64,000 bases of DNA from Phaseolus vulgaris (lineage: Eukaryota > Streptophyta > Magnoliopsida > Fabales > Fabaceae), in the NCBI RefSeq assembly GCF_000499845.2, contig NC_023750.2:26602643-26666642 (forward strand), given 5' to 3'. The translations under genes were made by a program, and so were the position numbers. Below the pieces are notes generated by a model, which ran no database searches, was not told the DNA's origin, and saw only the letters and a list, made by a program, of their open reading frames with translations. Positions 32,990-44,516 of this stretch are shown piece by piece (the stretch's first letter is position 1; the number at the start of each line of letters is the position of its first letter).

Positions 32990-32990
32990 A

Positions 32991-33006
32991 TTGGCATCAA
33001 GAGCTT
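32991..33006 (+). other. Primer-binding site of C1
   Basis: TTGGCATCAAGAGCTT, one base from the TGGTATCA(A/-)GAGC form complementary to initiator methionine tRNA, one base after the LTR end. Confidence 0.75.
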
Positions 33007-33051
33007 GGTTCTTGAAATTTATTCAAGTGTGATCCTAAAACTGTTTTTTAA

Positions 33052-33995
33052 ATGGCTGATAGACTACCTTTTGGGGAAGGTGCTTCAATCAACAGACCAC
33101 CTCCGTTTTGTGGTTTGAACTACCAATTTTGGAAAGTCAAAATGAAAATCTTTGTGGAATCACATGACAAAGGTATTTGGGATGCAATTGAAAATGGTCC
33201 TTTTGTCCCAAAATTTGAAAAAGATGGATCTTCCATTAAAAAACCTTGGTCTCAATGGACTAATTCTGAAAGCAAGAAGCCCAAATTTGATTGCATTGCT
33301 AAAAACATAATAACCTCTGCTTTAAATTCAGATGAGTTTTCAAGGGTCTCTCAATGCAAATCAGCAAAGGAGATGTGGGACACCTTGTTGGTAACTCATG
33401 AAGGTACCAATGAGGTGAAGAGAGTTAGAAAGCATATTGTAATCCAAGAGTATGAGATGTTCAGAATGCTCAAGGGTGAAACAATTGCTAAAGTGCAGAA
33501 AAGATTCACGCACATTATCAATCATCTCATGAGCCTTGACAAGACCTTTGAAAAGGAAGAGCTAAACATCAAGATTTTGAAATTTCTTGATAGAGCATGG
33601 CAACCTAAGGTAACTGCAATATCTGAATCTAAAGATTTAACATCATTCAGTATAGCTCATAAAGGCAGATTTCCCAAACAAAGAAGGCAAGGAGAAAAGC
33701 CTAGCTACAAGGAAAATAAGGGCAAGAGAAAAAGAGCCTACATAGCTTGGGATGAGAATGAGATATCCTCTTCAAGTTCATCATCAAGTGAAGATGAAAG
33801 AGCAAACATTTGTTTGATTGCTGAAGAAGATGATAAATCTTGCAGGTCAAGTGAAGTAAGTTCTTGTGCTTCTTTAAATGAATAAAATTATAGTGAATTG
33901 CTTGAAGCTTTTCAAGAAACTCATGATGAAGCTAATCGATTGGTTCTTTCAAACAACCGATTGAAAGAACTTAACAGCTGGCTTGAAAAGAGAGT
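33052..33995 (+). pseudogene. gag: gag of C1, N-terminal part
   Basis: ATG at 33052 opens MADRLPFGEGASINRPP, followed by the copia gag core: FCGLNYQFWKVKMKIFVES, IWDAIENG, AKEMWDTLLVTHEGT and IQEYEMFRMLKGETI. The frame has a TAA at 33883-33885, after which the same frame continues (NYSELLEAFQETHDEANRL) to 33995, where A2 is inserted within the codon for Val. The downstream half is at 46922. The Ser/Asp/Glu-rich stretch before the TAA is typical of SIRE-type gag linkers. Confidence 0.82.
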
Positions 33996-35239
33996 TGTAC
34001 CGTCCCGTCCACGGGCGTTGACCAAAGTCAAAGTCAACGTCGGGGTCAAGGTCAACATATGGTGGACCACACGAAGGGCCCCAAAGAAAGGAAGTCAACA
34101 GAGTGATTACATAAGGCGTCGCCAAGACAAGGCGTTGCCGAGAAAGGGCGTTGCCTAAACAAGGCATCGCCAAGAAAGGGTGTCGCCTAAACAAGGCGTC
34201 GCCAAGCAAGCCACCAGCAGGGTTACTCCCCGACACCCATGGGTAGGAAAGACCATGGAGGGAGTGACGCCACAGAGGCTTCAGGCCCGCCTAGCGCAGA
34301 AACAATAATAAAGAAAAGAGAAAGGTGGCTTCAAGGCCATAGTACTAGCGCCAGTAGAGAGCAACTTGACTCGTGAAGTGCCCATGCCACCCTAGGGAGA
34401 CCCTTGGGATAGATACGACTCATTAGAGGGTCATGCCCAGGGGTAACCAGGTGCAGCGTGCGAGAGGAAGGTAGATACGTTCTCAGAGCGAGTGACTAGA
34501 GGTTGGGGGGCATGAGTTGGCACCCACGAAGTCACCCCTTGCGCCAGATGCACTCCCCGGGATGAGGACTCACGCGAGGAAATACCCCTAAGCTGGGTCA
34601 CAGTGTTGTGAGGCCCTCCACGTATATTAACGGCCAAGTCATGAGGACACAGGAGGACACGCGGCAGGGAGAATAGAAACATCAATGGTTTCCAAAGGGT
34701 TTGTCCGGTATGAGGTAATTAAAGCTATTTAAAAGTAATTAAAGTTTACGTTTCGAGAGTTTTAAGGTACTTTAAATGCTTTAAGTGGTTTAAACGCCTT
34801 AAAGGCGCTGAACGTTTCATAACCTTAAATGCGCTTTTAAGACGCTTTAAATGCGAGAGACGTTTAAAGGGAACCTGGGACGTTGGAAACAGGGATCAAA
34901 CTTCTGGCAAATTTTCCCGAAAACACACTCTAGTTGCTTGTTCGAGCTCTTATGCTACGCACAAGGGACTAGAGAAGGATCGTTTGCCAGAACCAGAAAC
35001 AGCACACAATACACAGTTCCTTTTACCACCTTCAGAGTGCCATCCACGGTGCTCCGATACGGAGGTGTAGAGTTTTGGTGTTTCTTGTTAGCTGACTTGA
35101 GCATCGGAGTGCAAACGACCGCTAGGGTGCCCATTTGTCCACTTCTTTGCAGGTGCTCACAGATTACCAAAAGGAAGGTGTCCCTAGCTGACGGGAAAGG
35201 TCGCGCACAAAGACGTACCCAGGTCAACCGGCAAGAACA
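33996..35239 (+). mobile_element. 5' LTR of A2
   Basis: A 1,244-bp LTR from TGTACCGTCCCGTCCACGGG to ACCGGCAAGAACA. GGCGTCGCC minisatellite at about 34112-34210, with one unit fewer than the 3' LTR. Several GGCGTCGCC units read GGCGTTGCC or GGCATCGCC here, as expected from C-to-T decay on either strand. Confidence 0.9.
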
Positions 35240-35260
35240 TTTGGCGCCCACCGTGGGGCC
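35240..35260 (+). other. Primer-binding site of A2
   Basis: TTTGGCGCCCACCGTGGGGCC directly after the LTR; same as in H and one base different from A1. Confidence 0.78.
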
Positions 35261-35349
35261 GATTTAAAACATCAGTCCCATCACAAGTTTCAGAGAGTTT
35301 ATCAGAGCTACCATAACGACAGGAGGAATTCAGAGGAAAACGTTGAAGA

Positions 35350-36190
35350 ATGAGGGCCACGAGACAAGGTTCCGCACGCGCTGCGAGTGAGGAAATGACC
35401 ATGCAACAGGTCATGGATATGATGCAAGGGCTGCAGGAGGAAATGGCGGAATCGAGGGCGGAGCAAGAACGTATGCAGGCAGATCTCGCGGCCTCCCACT
35501 TGAGAAACGAAGAGCTCCATCGTATGAATGAGGAGTTGCGCCGTGGTTTGGGCAATAACCAAGGGCAACGTGACCTAGATGAGACCGAACGTCTCACCCC
35601 ACCAAGGGAGTTTTCCACGCCATTCTCGCAGGAGATTCTAGAAGCAGTGATCCCCAACACGTTCACAGGGCCCAAGGTGATCTTCACCGGGATGAAAGAT
35701 CCTGAGGCACATCTCACTGCATTCCACACGCAGATGGTGCTAGTAGGCGACTCCGATGCCGTGAGGTGCAAGCTCTTTATGAGCACCTTGACGGGAATGG
35801 CCATGGATTGGTTCATCAATCTTCCAGATGGCCATATCACTTCCTTCCCGCAGCTATCGCGGTTATTTAGGGAGCAATACCTAGCGAACAGGGCCCCACC
35901 GCCCGTTTCGTATGATCTGTTCGACGTAAAGCAGTACCAGGGCGAGACTTTGAAAGAGTACATCAACCGTTTCAGGGCCCAAGTAGTAAAGGTTGGTACT
36001 ACGGAAGAGCCCATGATCGTGTACGCGTTCAGAAAAGGCGTGTGTCCCGGCCCCTTTTGCGAATCCATCATTCGCAATCGCCCCAGGACCTTCGCTGAAA
36101 TAAGGCGTCGCACGGTGGAGCATATTGCCTCTGAGGGAGAGGTGTGTGAGAAGCGCACGAGCGTCGCATCCTCACGCCCGAGGGCACAGA
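35350..36190 (+). pseudogene. gag: gag of A2, C-terminal part deleted and fused to RT
   Basis: ATG at 35350 (MRATRQGSARAASEEM), coiled coil, and capsid core with FTGMKDPEAHLTAFHTQM, RCKLFMSTLTGMAMDWF and YQGETLKEYINRF, all close to A1. At about 36186-36196 the gag linker (SRPRAQT) joins the pre-RT linker (EDSRDQPAANVVE). Relative to A1 about 1.2 kb is missing: gag basic linker, zinc knuckle and the whole protease. The join keeps the frame, so one frame would run from capsid into RT. Confidence 0.88.
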
Positions 36191-38316
36191 CACCCATAAA
36201 AGAGGATAGCAGAGATCAACCGGCGGCTAATGTGGTGGAGATACAGATCGATGACAAGACGTTCAAACTGGGGCGTTTGTTGAGCCAAGAAGAACGGGAC
36301 GAAATGGCAGAGGTGATTTCACGCCACTTAGATGCTTTTGCGTGGTCCGCCTCAGACATGCCAGGCATCGACCCTGACTTTCTATGCCACCATCTTAGCA
36401 TGGACGCCACGGTTCGCCCCGTGCGACAAAGGAGGAGAAAGTTTAACGAGGAAAGGCACCTCGTGGTGAAGGAAGAGACACAGAAGTTGCTAAGTGCTGG
36501 ACACATCCGGGAAATACAATACCCCGAGTGGCTGGCCAACGTCGTTCTAGTGATGAAAGCGAATGGGAAGTGAAGGATGTGTGTAGACTTCACAGACTTG
36601 AACAAGGCGTGCCCCAAGGATTCATACCCACTACCCAACATTGACGCCCTGGTGGATAGTGCCTCGGGTTGCGAGATGCTGAGCTTCTTGGACGCTTTTT
36701 CAGGCTACAATCAGATCAAGATGCACCCGAAGGACGAGGGTAAAACAACATTCATGACGGAGACATGTAGCTACTGCTACAAGGTGATGCCGTTTGAGTT
36801 AAAGAATGCAAGCGCCATCTACCAGAGGTTAATGGACAAAGTCTTGGCGCCTATGTTAGGCAGGAATGTACAAGCCTACGTGGATGACATGGTGGTAGCT
36901 TCGCACGATAGAAGGCGACATACAGCCGACCTGGAAGAGTTGTTCGCCACCATCTCAAAATATCGCCTCAAGCTGAACCCTGAGAAGTGTGTCTTTGGGG
37001 TTGAGGCAGGAAAATTTTTAGGCTTCATGCTTACAGAAAGAGGAATTGAGGCAAACCCTGATAAGTGCGCAGCCATCATTGCTATGAGGAGCCCGACATC
37101 AGTGAAGGAAGTGCAACAACTGACAGGGCGAATGGCAGCATTATCAAGGTTCATTTCTGCAGGAGGAGAGAAGGGACACCCCTATTTCCAGTGCCTCAAA
37201 AGAAATAGTCGCTTTGCGTGGACCGACGAGTGTGAAGCAGCTTTCATCAAGTTGAAAGAGTACTTGGCGACGCCACCCGTCCTTTGCAAACCAGTGGTAG
37301 GCGTGCCCCTCCGACTATACTTTTCGGTAACAAAACGGGCCATCAGTTCTGTGCTAGTCCAGGAGCAGGACCAAGTACAGAAGCCCATCTATTTCGTGAG
37401 TAAGGCCTTACAAGGCCCAGAGACGAGGTATCAGTCGCTGGAAAAGGCAACATTGGTCGTGGTATTCTCGGCCAGGAGGCTCCACCACTACTTTCACAGT
37501 TTTACGGTGGTGGTGATGACGAACCTCCCCATCTAGAAGGTACTGCAGAAGCTTGATGTTGCTGGAAGGATGGTTCGCTGGGCGGTGGAGCTGTTGGAGT
37601 TTGACATCCAGTACGAGCCCAGAGGATATATCAAAGGACAGGTATATGCGGATTTCGTTGCAGAGCTCTCACCCGGAGGCGACCAAGAGGTGGAGTCAGG
37701 ATCGCTGTGGTCGCTCTCAGTCGATGGCTTCTCCAATCAACAAGGAAGTGGAGCAAGGATAGTCTTGGAGGAACCCAATGGTGTGCTAATTGAGCAAGCT
37801 TTGCGTTTCGCTTTTAAAGCGAGCAATAACCAGGCTGAGTACGAGGCACTGATCGCGGGGATGCTCCTGGCCAAGGAGATGGGTGTGCAGAACCTCCTGG
37901 TGAAGAGTGATTCACAACTGATCACAGGGCAAGTCTCGGGAGAATTTCAAGCCAAGGACCCACAAATGGCGACGTATTTAAGGTACGTCCAGCTGCTAAA
38001 GGGAGCATTTAGCGCTCTTGAGCTAGTACATGTCCCAAGAGAGCAGAATGCCAGAGCTGACCTGCTTGCCAAGCTGGCCAGCTCAGACAAGGGGGGCAGA
38101 CAGAGGACAGTAATCCAAGAGACGCTCAAAGCTACGCAAAAGTTCGTGGAAGATAACAGGGTGGACGTCCTCCATATTTGTACAGCGAGAGGGAGACCAA
38201 GGAGTCATCGTTCCTTGACTCAAGATACAATGAAGACGCCCCGCATCAGCACATACGCGGACGCAACCAAGGAAGGAAAGCATAAGTAGATATATGCTTT
38301 AGCCGAATGAGACACT
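36191..38316 (+). pseudogene. pol: RT, RNase H and second RNase H of A2
   Basis: RT blocks: LANVVLVMKANGK, then a TGA at 36571-36573 in place of the Trp of GKWRM, MCVDFTDLNKACPKDSY, LSFLDAFSGYNQIKMH, VMPFELKNASAIYQRL (Glu where A1 has Gly) and QAYVDDMVVAS with YVDD at 36877-36888. RNase H: YFSVTKRAISSVLVQ and ETRYQSLEKATLVVVF. A TAG at 37534-37536 replaces the Gln of LPIQKVLQK. The archaeal-type RNase H (SVDGFSNQQGSGARIVLEE, about 37720) is followed by a TAG at 38287 and a TGA at 38308 in the linker to integrase. All in one frame with gag. Confidence 0.88.
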
Positions 38317-38319
38317 TGG

Positions 38320-39532
38320 ATGACGCCATACAGACGATACCTGGCGGATGGGATTCTCCTAGCGGAACCAGAGGAGGGCAAGAAGATTAATGGGAACGCT
38401 GCAAGATATACCCAGGTAGACGGGGTATTGTTCAGACACGGGTTTACACACCCTATCCTGACGTGCGTAAGTGGCAACGAGTGCATCAGGATAATGGCGG
38501 AACTCCACGAAGGTATCTGTGGGAGCCACGTGGGAGGAAGGTCTTTAGCTTCTAAAGTGGTACGCGCAGGTTTCTACTGGCCAACAGTGAAAGAGGATTG
38601 CGTGCGGCACGCCCAGCGTTGCAAGCAGTGTCAGAGGCACGCTGATTGGCACAAGGCGCTGCCAGAGGAGCTGAGATCCAAATATAGTCCATGGCCTTTT
38701 CATACGTGGGGAATCGACATCCTAGGCCCGTTCCCCCTGGCGATAAGGCAGATGAAGTACTTGATCGTCGCCATTGAATACTTCACCAAGTGGATAGAGG
38801 TGGAGCCCGTGGCCCAGATCACTGCACCCAAGGTGCAACACCTTGTTTGGAAGAACATCGTGTGTCGCTTCGGCGTGCCTAGGCGGCTGGTATCCGAAAA
38901 TGGCACCCAGTTTGCAAGCCAACAGCTGAGAAACCTGTGCGCAGAGGTAGGCATCAAGCAGGGGTTCGTATCAGTCGAACACCCCCAGACAAATGGGCAA
39001 GTAGAGTCAGCGAATAGAGTTTTGCTGAGAGGGCTGAAGAGAAGACTAGAGAAAGCTAAAGGGGCGTGGGCAGAAGAAATGCCAAGGATTGTATGGGCAT
39101 ACCACACCACGCCCCAATCTTCCACCATGGAGACGCATTTCAGTCTAGTATATGGGTCAGACGCATTCCACCATGGAGAGCTCGCCACGTTACCAGAATT
39201 TTGTGGCTGAAGAATCCAACGAAGAGAGGCGAGTGAATCTGGACTTATTGGACGAAGCCAGGGAAGAAGCAAGAATAAAGGCTGAGGCAGTGAAGAGAAG
39301 AGTGGAGCGACAGTATAGCTCCAAGGTCAAGCCCCGGCAATTCCAGGTTGGTGACTTAGTCATGAGGAAAGCTCACCCATATGAGCTAGAGAACAAATTG
39401 TCTCCCAAATGGACCGGACCCTTCAGAATCACCGAAGCCAAGGGGAATGGTTCATACCATCTAGAGACTTTGGAAAGAGGTCCCATTCCGCGCAGTTGGA
39501 TTGCGGCCAATTTGAAATTTTATTTCAGTTGA
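38320..39532 (+). pseudogene. Integrase of A2, frameshifted near the end
   Basis: HEGICGSHVGG and CKQCQRHAD make the zinc site. The core has WGIDILGPF, LVSENGTQFAS and HPQTNGQVESANRVLLRG. The second catalytic position reads Glu (SENGTQF) where A1 and B1 have Asp (SDNGTQF), which should disable the DDE triad; H has the same change. Near 39150-39175 an altered stretch (GGGTCAGACGCATTCCACCATG) replaces the SDAMIPVEIHESS codons and shifts the frame. The C-terminal part (ESSPRYQNFVAEES to KFYFS-stop at 39532) is readable in the other frame. Confidence 0.87.
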
Positions 39533-39719
39533 GTTATGTTAGTGGAGAGTAATGTAATACGATTTGTAAAGGGGACACTCTTTTTTCTTCTCGGGGGTTT
39601 TTTAATGAGGTCACCCAAGTAAAAAAAGAAGTTCGAGAAAACTTTGTCTTAGTTTTTCTCTTCTCGCTCGAAGTGTAAGACCAAAGGTTAAGGAGATAAA
39701 AGACAAAGACTCAAAGCAG

Positions 39720-40035
39720 CGTTAGGCGTTGCCAAGATAAGGCATCGCCAAGACAAGGCGTCGCCGAGATCAAGCGTCGCCAAGGTTAGGTGTCGCAAAG
39801 ATCAGGCGTCACCAAGAAGAGGCGTCGCCAAATGACATGTCGCCAAAAGAAACGCCACCAAGGTGGGGTGTCGCCAGAATGTAGGCATCGCCAAGACGAG
39901 GCGCCGCCGAGATCAAGCGTCGCCAAGGTTAGGCGTCGCAAAGATCAGGCGTCACCAAGAAGGGGCGTCGCCAAATGACATGTCGCCAAAGGAAACGCCG
40001 CCAAGGTGGGGTGTCGCCAGAATGTAGGCATCGCT
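39720..40035 (+). repeat. GGCGTCGCC minisatellite with 143-bp tandem duplication
   Basis: About 20 short units built on GGCGTCGCCAA(G/A). A 143-bp block starting GAGATCAAGCGTCGCCAAGG at 39766 is repeated from 39909. The same short motif forms the minisatellite inside family A LTRs. Confidence 0.85.
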
Positions 40036-40124
40036 AAATGGGGAGACGACAGCGGAATTCGAAGCAAGTAGTAAGAGCGCATGCATGCGTCTAGAGATCA
40101 AGATAACAGGTAAGTCCAACACGA

Positions 40125-41435
40125 GACAAAATCCGGGAGCTTAGTCCCTGGGCAGGGGTTAAAGGATTCCTTCGGGACGCCCCCTCCTCAGGTATGAATA
40201 GCTAGCCCCGGTATCAAATGTTTGATAAGGTAAAATCTGGGAGTCTTAGTCCTTGAGCAGGGGTTGAGGATTTCCTTCGGGACGCCCCCTCCTCAAGTAT
40301 GAATAACTAGCCCCGGTGTCGGACGGGAGTCTTCGCCTTGGTGTTTTGAGGACGATACGACGCTGCTGTAATAAGCCTCTCCTCAGGCGTGGGCACCAAG
40401 CACCAAAGAGATAAGGGACCAGTCGCCTTGGTGTTTGAGACACTCCATGGACGATGCGGCGCTATTATACCGGCCCTCCATGGGCGTGGGCACCAAAGCG
40501 CGACTTTGTCCCTAGTGTTAGACACGCTAAGGGCACCCAGAGCAGGCCTCCCCTTAAGCGTGGACACTCAGTACAGGTAAAATAAACCCTCCTAAAAACA
40601 ATGGAGGGGAGTGCCGGAGGTAACGCACGCAGCATGGCAGAGGAAGCAGAAGTAAACGCAAAAACACATAAATGATGAGTGCAAGTACGAGATTTCAAAG
40701 ACCCAAACATTACAGTTGAGGCGCCAAAGGACACGAAAGGGGGCATCGTGCGATTGAGCCACGTGTCAGGAGATGTGAGGATGACTCTTAGCGTCACTTT
40801 TTCTCGCTCAGAGAACGTCGTGTCGACAGCGTCCCCAAGGGTACAACGCACCGGCGAAGAAGAGAACATCGTGTCAAAAGCTCAGAAAATGTCAAGATCA
40901 AATCGAGCAGGGGAACGTCCCCTCAGTAATATGGAAAATGCCACGTAGATGGCGTGGGCGAGACCTTAGTCCTTTTGCTAAGGCAAACGTCCCGCCCTAG
41001 GGCATTGACCGGAGTCAAAGTCAAAGTCAACGTCAAGGCCGAAGTCGACGGAACACACCAGGCGTCGCCAAGATAGATGTCGCCAAGAAAGTCATCAGTC
41101 ATCAGCAATGTTACTCCCCGATACCCTTGGGTAGGAAAGACCATGGAGGGAGCGACTCCGCGGGAGGCTTCAGGCCCGCCTAGTGCTTGGTGTTTTCAGA
41201 CACCCTGAGGACGATACGGCGCTGCTGTAATAGGCCTCTCCTCAGGCGTGGGCACCAAGCACCAAGGGTTAAGGGACAAATTATCTTGGTGTTTGAGACG
41301 CCCCCATGGACGAGACGGCGCTGTTAGACAGGCCTCTCCATGGCCGTGGGCACTGAAGCGCGACTTTGTCCCAAGTGTTTAGGCCCAGAGCAGGTCTCTT
41401 CTTGAGCGTGGACACTCAGTACAGTAGACAGATGA
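40125..41435 (+). repeat. Complex direct repeats in the 3' region of A2
   Basis: Two roughly 100-bp copies sharing GGGACGCCCCCTCCTCA and TAGCCCCGGT lie at about 40125-40325. A roughly 248-bp block (about 40331-40577, containing GAGGACGATACG and CTCCTCAGGCGTGGGCACC) recurs at about 41186-41433. No coding frame is recognised between pol and the antisense gene. Confidence 0.75.
40930..41185 (+). mobile_element. Remnant of an element end and family A LTR start inside A2
   Basis: GGCGTGGGCGAGACCTTAGTCC at 40950 resembles the sequence just before the A2 PPT (44456-44475). It is followed without a PPT by sequence like the first 200 bp of an A LTR (GTCCCGCCCTAGGGCATTGAC, minisatellite units, GGGTAGGAAAGACCATGGAG). 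It breaks off at 41185 into the second copy of the 248-bp repeat. Confidence 0.7.
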
Positions 41436-41904
41436 GCCTCCACACCCTCGAGCAATGACGAAGCCGGAAGAGATCAAGTTCAAATTTTGCATTTGAGCAA
41501 TGGCGGAGCAGCCAGCGCCTTCACGAGGCAGAGCCCTCGCAGATACGAAGGCTGAGCAGGTTTCGAGGTGAAAGTTAGAAGTGATGGGTAAAAGAAAGAG
41601 AAGAGAAGGTTACGTGCTACCTGAGCGCCATAGATACAAGTTCGCCCAATATAGCGAAAGAAACAGATAGAAGTACAGGCGAAGCAGTTGAAGCATACAA
41701 GAATGAAGAACAAAGGTAAAGATAGCAGTCAAACAACACTTAATTCCTCAGAAACATGCAAGTGTTAAAGTGAAGATTAAGGACAAGGATAATGTCAATT
41801 AATACCCACTGTTCCAACAAAATACAAATAGTTCAAAGTAGTTACGAAGTTATGAAGTGCAGAAAAAACGTAAAGAGCAAAGATGGAGGCTGAGGGTTTG
41901 CAGT

Positions 41905-43785
41905 TTAATCGCCCAGTTCAAGAGGCACAACTTTCCCATCGACGACGTTGATCCCTGGGTTCTCGCAAGACGCTTGAACCAGAGCCTCCTTGAAGCCTTC
42001 GTCGAACACGCCCACCATCTTGCCGGTGAGCTCCTGGTTTTCCCTCTCCAGCTCGTCGATCCTGGAATCCTTGGATGCCAGCTGTTTGTCCAAGAATTCG
42101 TTCCCCACCTGGAGCTTGTTCGCCTCGGTATGGAGTCTATTATATTCAACTTGGAGAAGGTCGAAGGCCTCGACCTTTGCCGCCAGGGCGCCCTCAGTCT
42201 CAGCCAGCTTCCGCCCCCGAGCAACATATAGTTCTTCAAGTTTTTTCTGCTGCATTTCGGAGGCACGAGCCACCTCTTGGAGGCCAATATTCTGGATTTG
42301 GTGGGAGGTGAGGTGGGCTAGCAGGTCTACATACGCTTGTTCAACCTCATGCGCGTATGCTTCAGCCCCCTCCTTACCTTCTTGGGCCAGCTTCACTGAA
42401 GCTTGGTGGGCTTCCTCCCTAAGCCCCCAAGCTTGCTTCTCCTTTTTCAGCGCCCCCATCTCTTGCTTTAGTTTTCGGAGGGCCTCCCTCCCCTTGGCAA
42501 CACTCTGGGCCTCCCTCCCCTTGCAGGTCTCCTCTTTTTGAAGACCAGGACGCCACCTGAATCTTCACTATCATAGTTTATCTCCAGCACCCTTTTCCCT
42601 TTGTCTGGGCGTGCTAGAGCATGTCTTGATGCCGCGGCCAGTGGGACCGCAGCAATGAGAGGAGGAGAGGCAGGTGTTTGGCATGTTTGGGGATAAGATG
42701 GTGGAGTCGGTAGGGAAGTGACAAGAGCTGGGGGAGTAGTGGGCGGCACGTCGAGGGCGACGGAGTCCCCGCCTCCTTTGTGGACTTTGCTTTCTTCAAG
42801 AACTTGGCAAGTGCGAGGCGCCTTGAAGAAGCCATTACCGAACCTGCGACAGTCAGAATAACCAAGCAAAGACTAATTCAGATGAGCAGAATGGGAGCAG
42901 CAGTCAAGCACATGCAGGCAACCACAATGGTTCAAGCAATACAAGTAAGTTCATATAACCACAACGGTTCATACAATACAAGTACATTCAAATGAGACCA
43001 AGAAAAATACAAGCAAGTACCAAAATAGGTGGAGAGGCCGTGAGCATTGAACTCGTTAGCGATGAGCTTGGCGGTGTCGAAGACCACCCCGAGCCCAGCC
43101 ATGGCCTTGCATACCTCCCTGTCAGCGGAGGCAAGCTCATCCAAAGCCTTGGGCTTAGTCGATACAGGGGAAAGCCCTCCAGTGCGGTGGGGTCGTGTTT
43201 AAAGGCGCGCACCTTGAAGAACTTTCCCTTCCACCCCTTGAACGAGTTTTAGAAAAGAGTGAGGATGATGCGGCCAGCGACGCCAGAGAAGCTCATCCAG
43301 AGGCTCTTGCCCTGTTTCTTCACCTCGAAAAACTGAAGAAAGACGTCCACAGAGGAAGGGATGCCCAGATACCCACAGAGAATTTGGAAACCCCTCACGA
43401 AGGCCCAGCTGTTGGGGTGAAGCTGGGCAGGGGCAGTGTTGATTTCAGTAAGCAACTCGCTTTCGAAGGGAGTGAGAGGAAGGCATAGGCCCACTCGTTT
43501 AAATACCATTTGGTAGACGAAGAAGAAAGGGCTTCCCCCGGTGGCCCTTTCATCTACACAAACGGGCTCCCCCGGCCTTGCACGACAAACGAAGATGCGG
43601 GAGTCATGGGTCTTGTGGAAGGCGTTGAAGTTATAGAGAGTGGGGTCCCCCCTATGGGCTTCAACGTCTTCGACGGAGGTCAAGGTGGAGCACTCCGCAA
43701 GAAGCTCATCGGAGGCCTAGCGGTATTCCTCCTTGTAGTGGGACCTGGGGGGTGGCGGATCGGCAGTGGCCTTGTTTCGTGCCAT
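41905..43785 (-). pseudogene. Antisense accessory gene of A2, decayed
   Basis: Homologue of the antisense gene in B1 at the same place. The ATG at 43785 opens MARNKATADPPPPRSHYKEEYR, then a TAG at 43719-43717 (likely CAG before). The conserved domain follows: FFFVYQMVFKRVGLCLPL, LHPNSWAFVRGFQILCGYLG and SVDVFLQFFEVKKQGKSLW. A TAA lies at 43251-43249 and a frameshift near 43150. The intron is 43020-42844 (minus strand TTTTG|GTACTTG ... GTCGCAG|GTTCGG), phase 1 like B1. Exon 2 has a Pro-rich part, KGKRVLEINYDSED, further frameshifts with a local duplication near 42480-42530, and a coiled coil ending INVVDGKVVPLELGD at 41905. The shared VVDGKVVP end supports true homology. Confidence 0.78.
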
Positions 43786-44500
43786 CGGATCAAGAGCTGA
43801 AGAATGAAGAAAAAGAAAGGGTTCAGCGAAAGGGGGTTTGAGGAAAGAAAAGGGGGAAAAAGAGAAACCCTACCCACGCGAGAAAAAGAAGAATGAGGGG
43901 AAAATAGAGAGGCACAAGAACAACACGAGAATATAAGAAAGTAAACAGTCTCAGGCAGTTCATCCATACATCACAGTAATGCAGTAAAGAGGGAGAGTCA
44001 GCAGGGGTGGAAAAAACTGTACCTTTGAGTATCGGAGTAGGTGAGGAGTGGAAGTGCGAAGGAGAGAACAGAGACCGCAGAGAAAGAACTCGAAGAAGAT
44101 GAACAGTGCGAGAATGCGAAGAGAGTGGATGAAACAGTGGTTTCGAGCGCGGGGTTTTGGGTAACTTAAACGTTACGAGGAGCGCGAGAGGCAACAGATG
44201 GTGACCGTTTGATGATGCCACGTGTCGCAGGATTAGGCGCTCGCTGGGAGCGCAAGAGGCTTTGGATGATGACCGCGTGATGGGCCACGTGGTGAGCGAT
44301 TAAGCGTGACCCAAAAAGCGTTACTTTTCCTGATTCAGGGGATGTCCCATCAGCCATTAAGAACATTTCAACTGCTCAGGGAATGTCACGTCAATGGTTC
44401 GGGGAATGTCGCGTCAGTAAGAATGACACGCCACCAGGGTGCCACGTGGACAGCGTGGGGCGAGGCCTTAGTCTTTTCGCTGAAGACAAGTCATCAGCTC
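43786..44500. other. Region upstream of the A2 antisense gene
   Basis: Between the antisense start and the PPT. By position it would hold the antisense promoter and 5' untranslated part. No gene is recognised in it. Confidence 0.6.
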
Positions 44501-44516
44501 AAGATTGGGGGGCTTG
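44501..44516 (+). other. Polypurine tract of A2
   Basis: AGATTGGGGGGCTTG directly before the 3' LTR; nearly the same as in B1 (19121-19135), though the LTRs of the two families differ. Confidence 0.7.
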
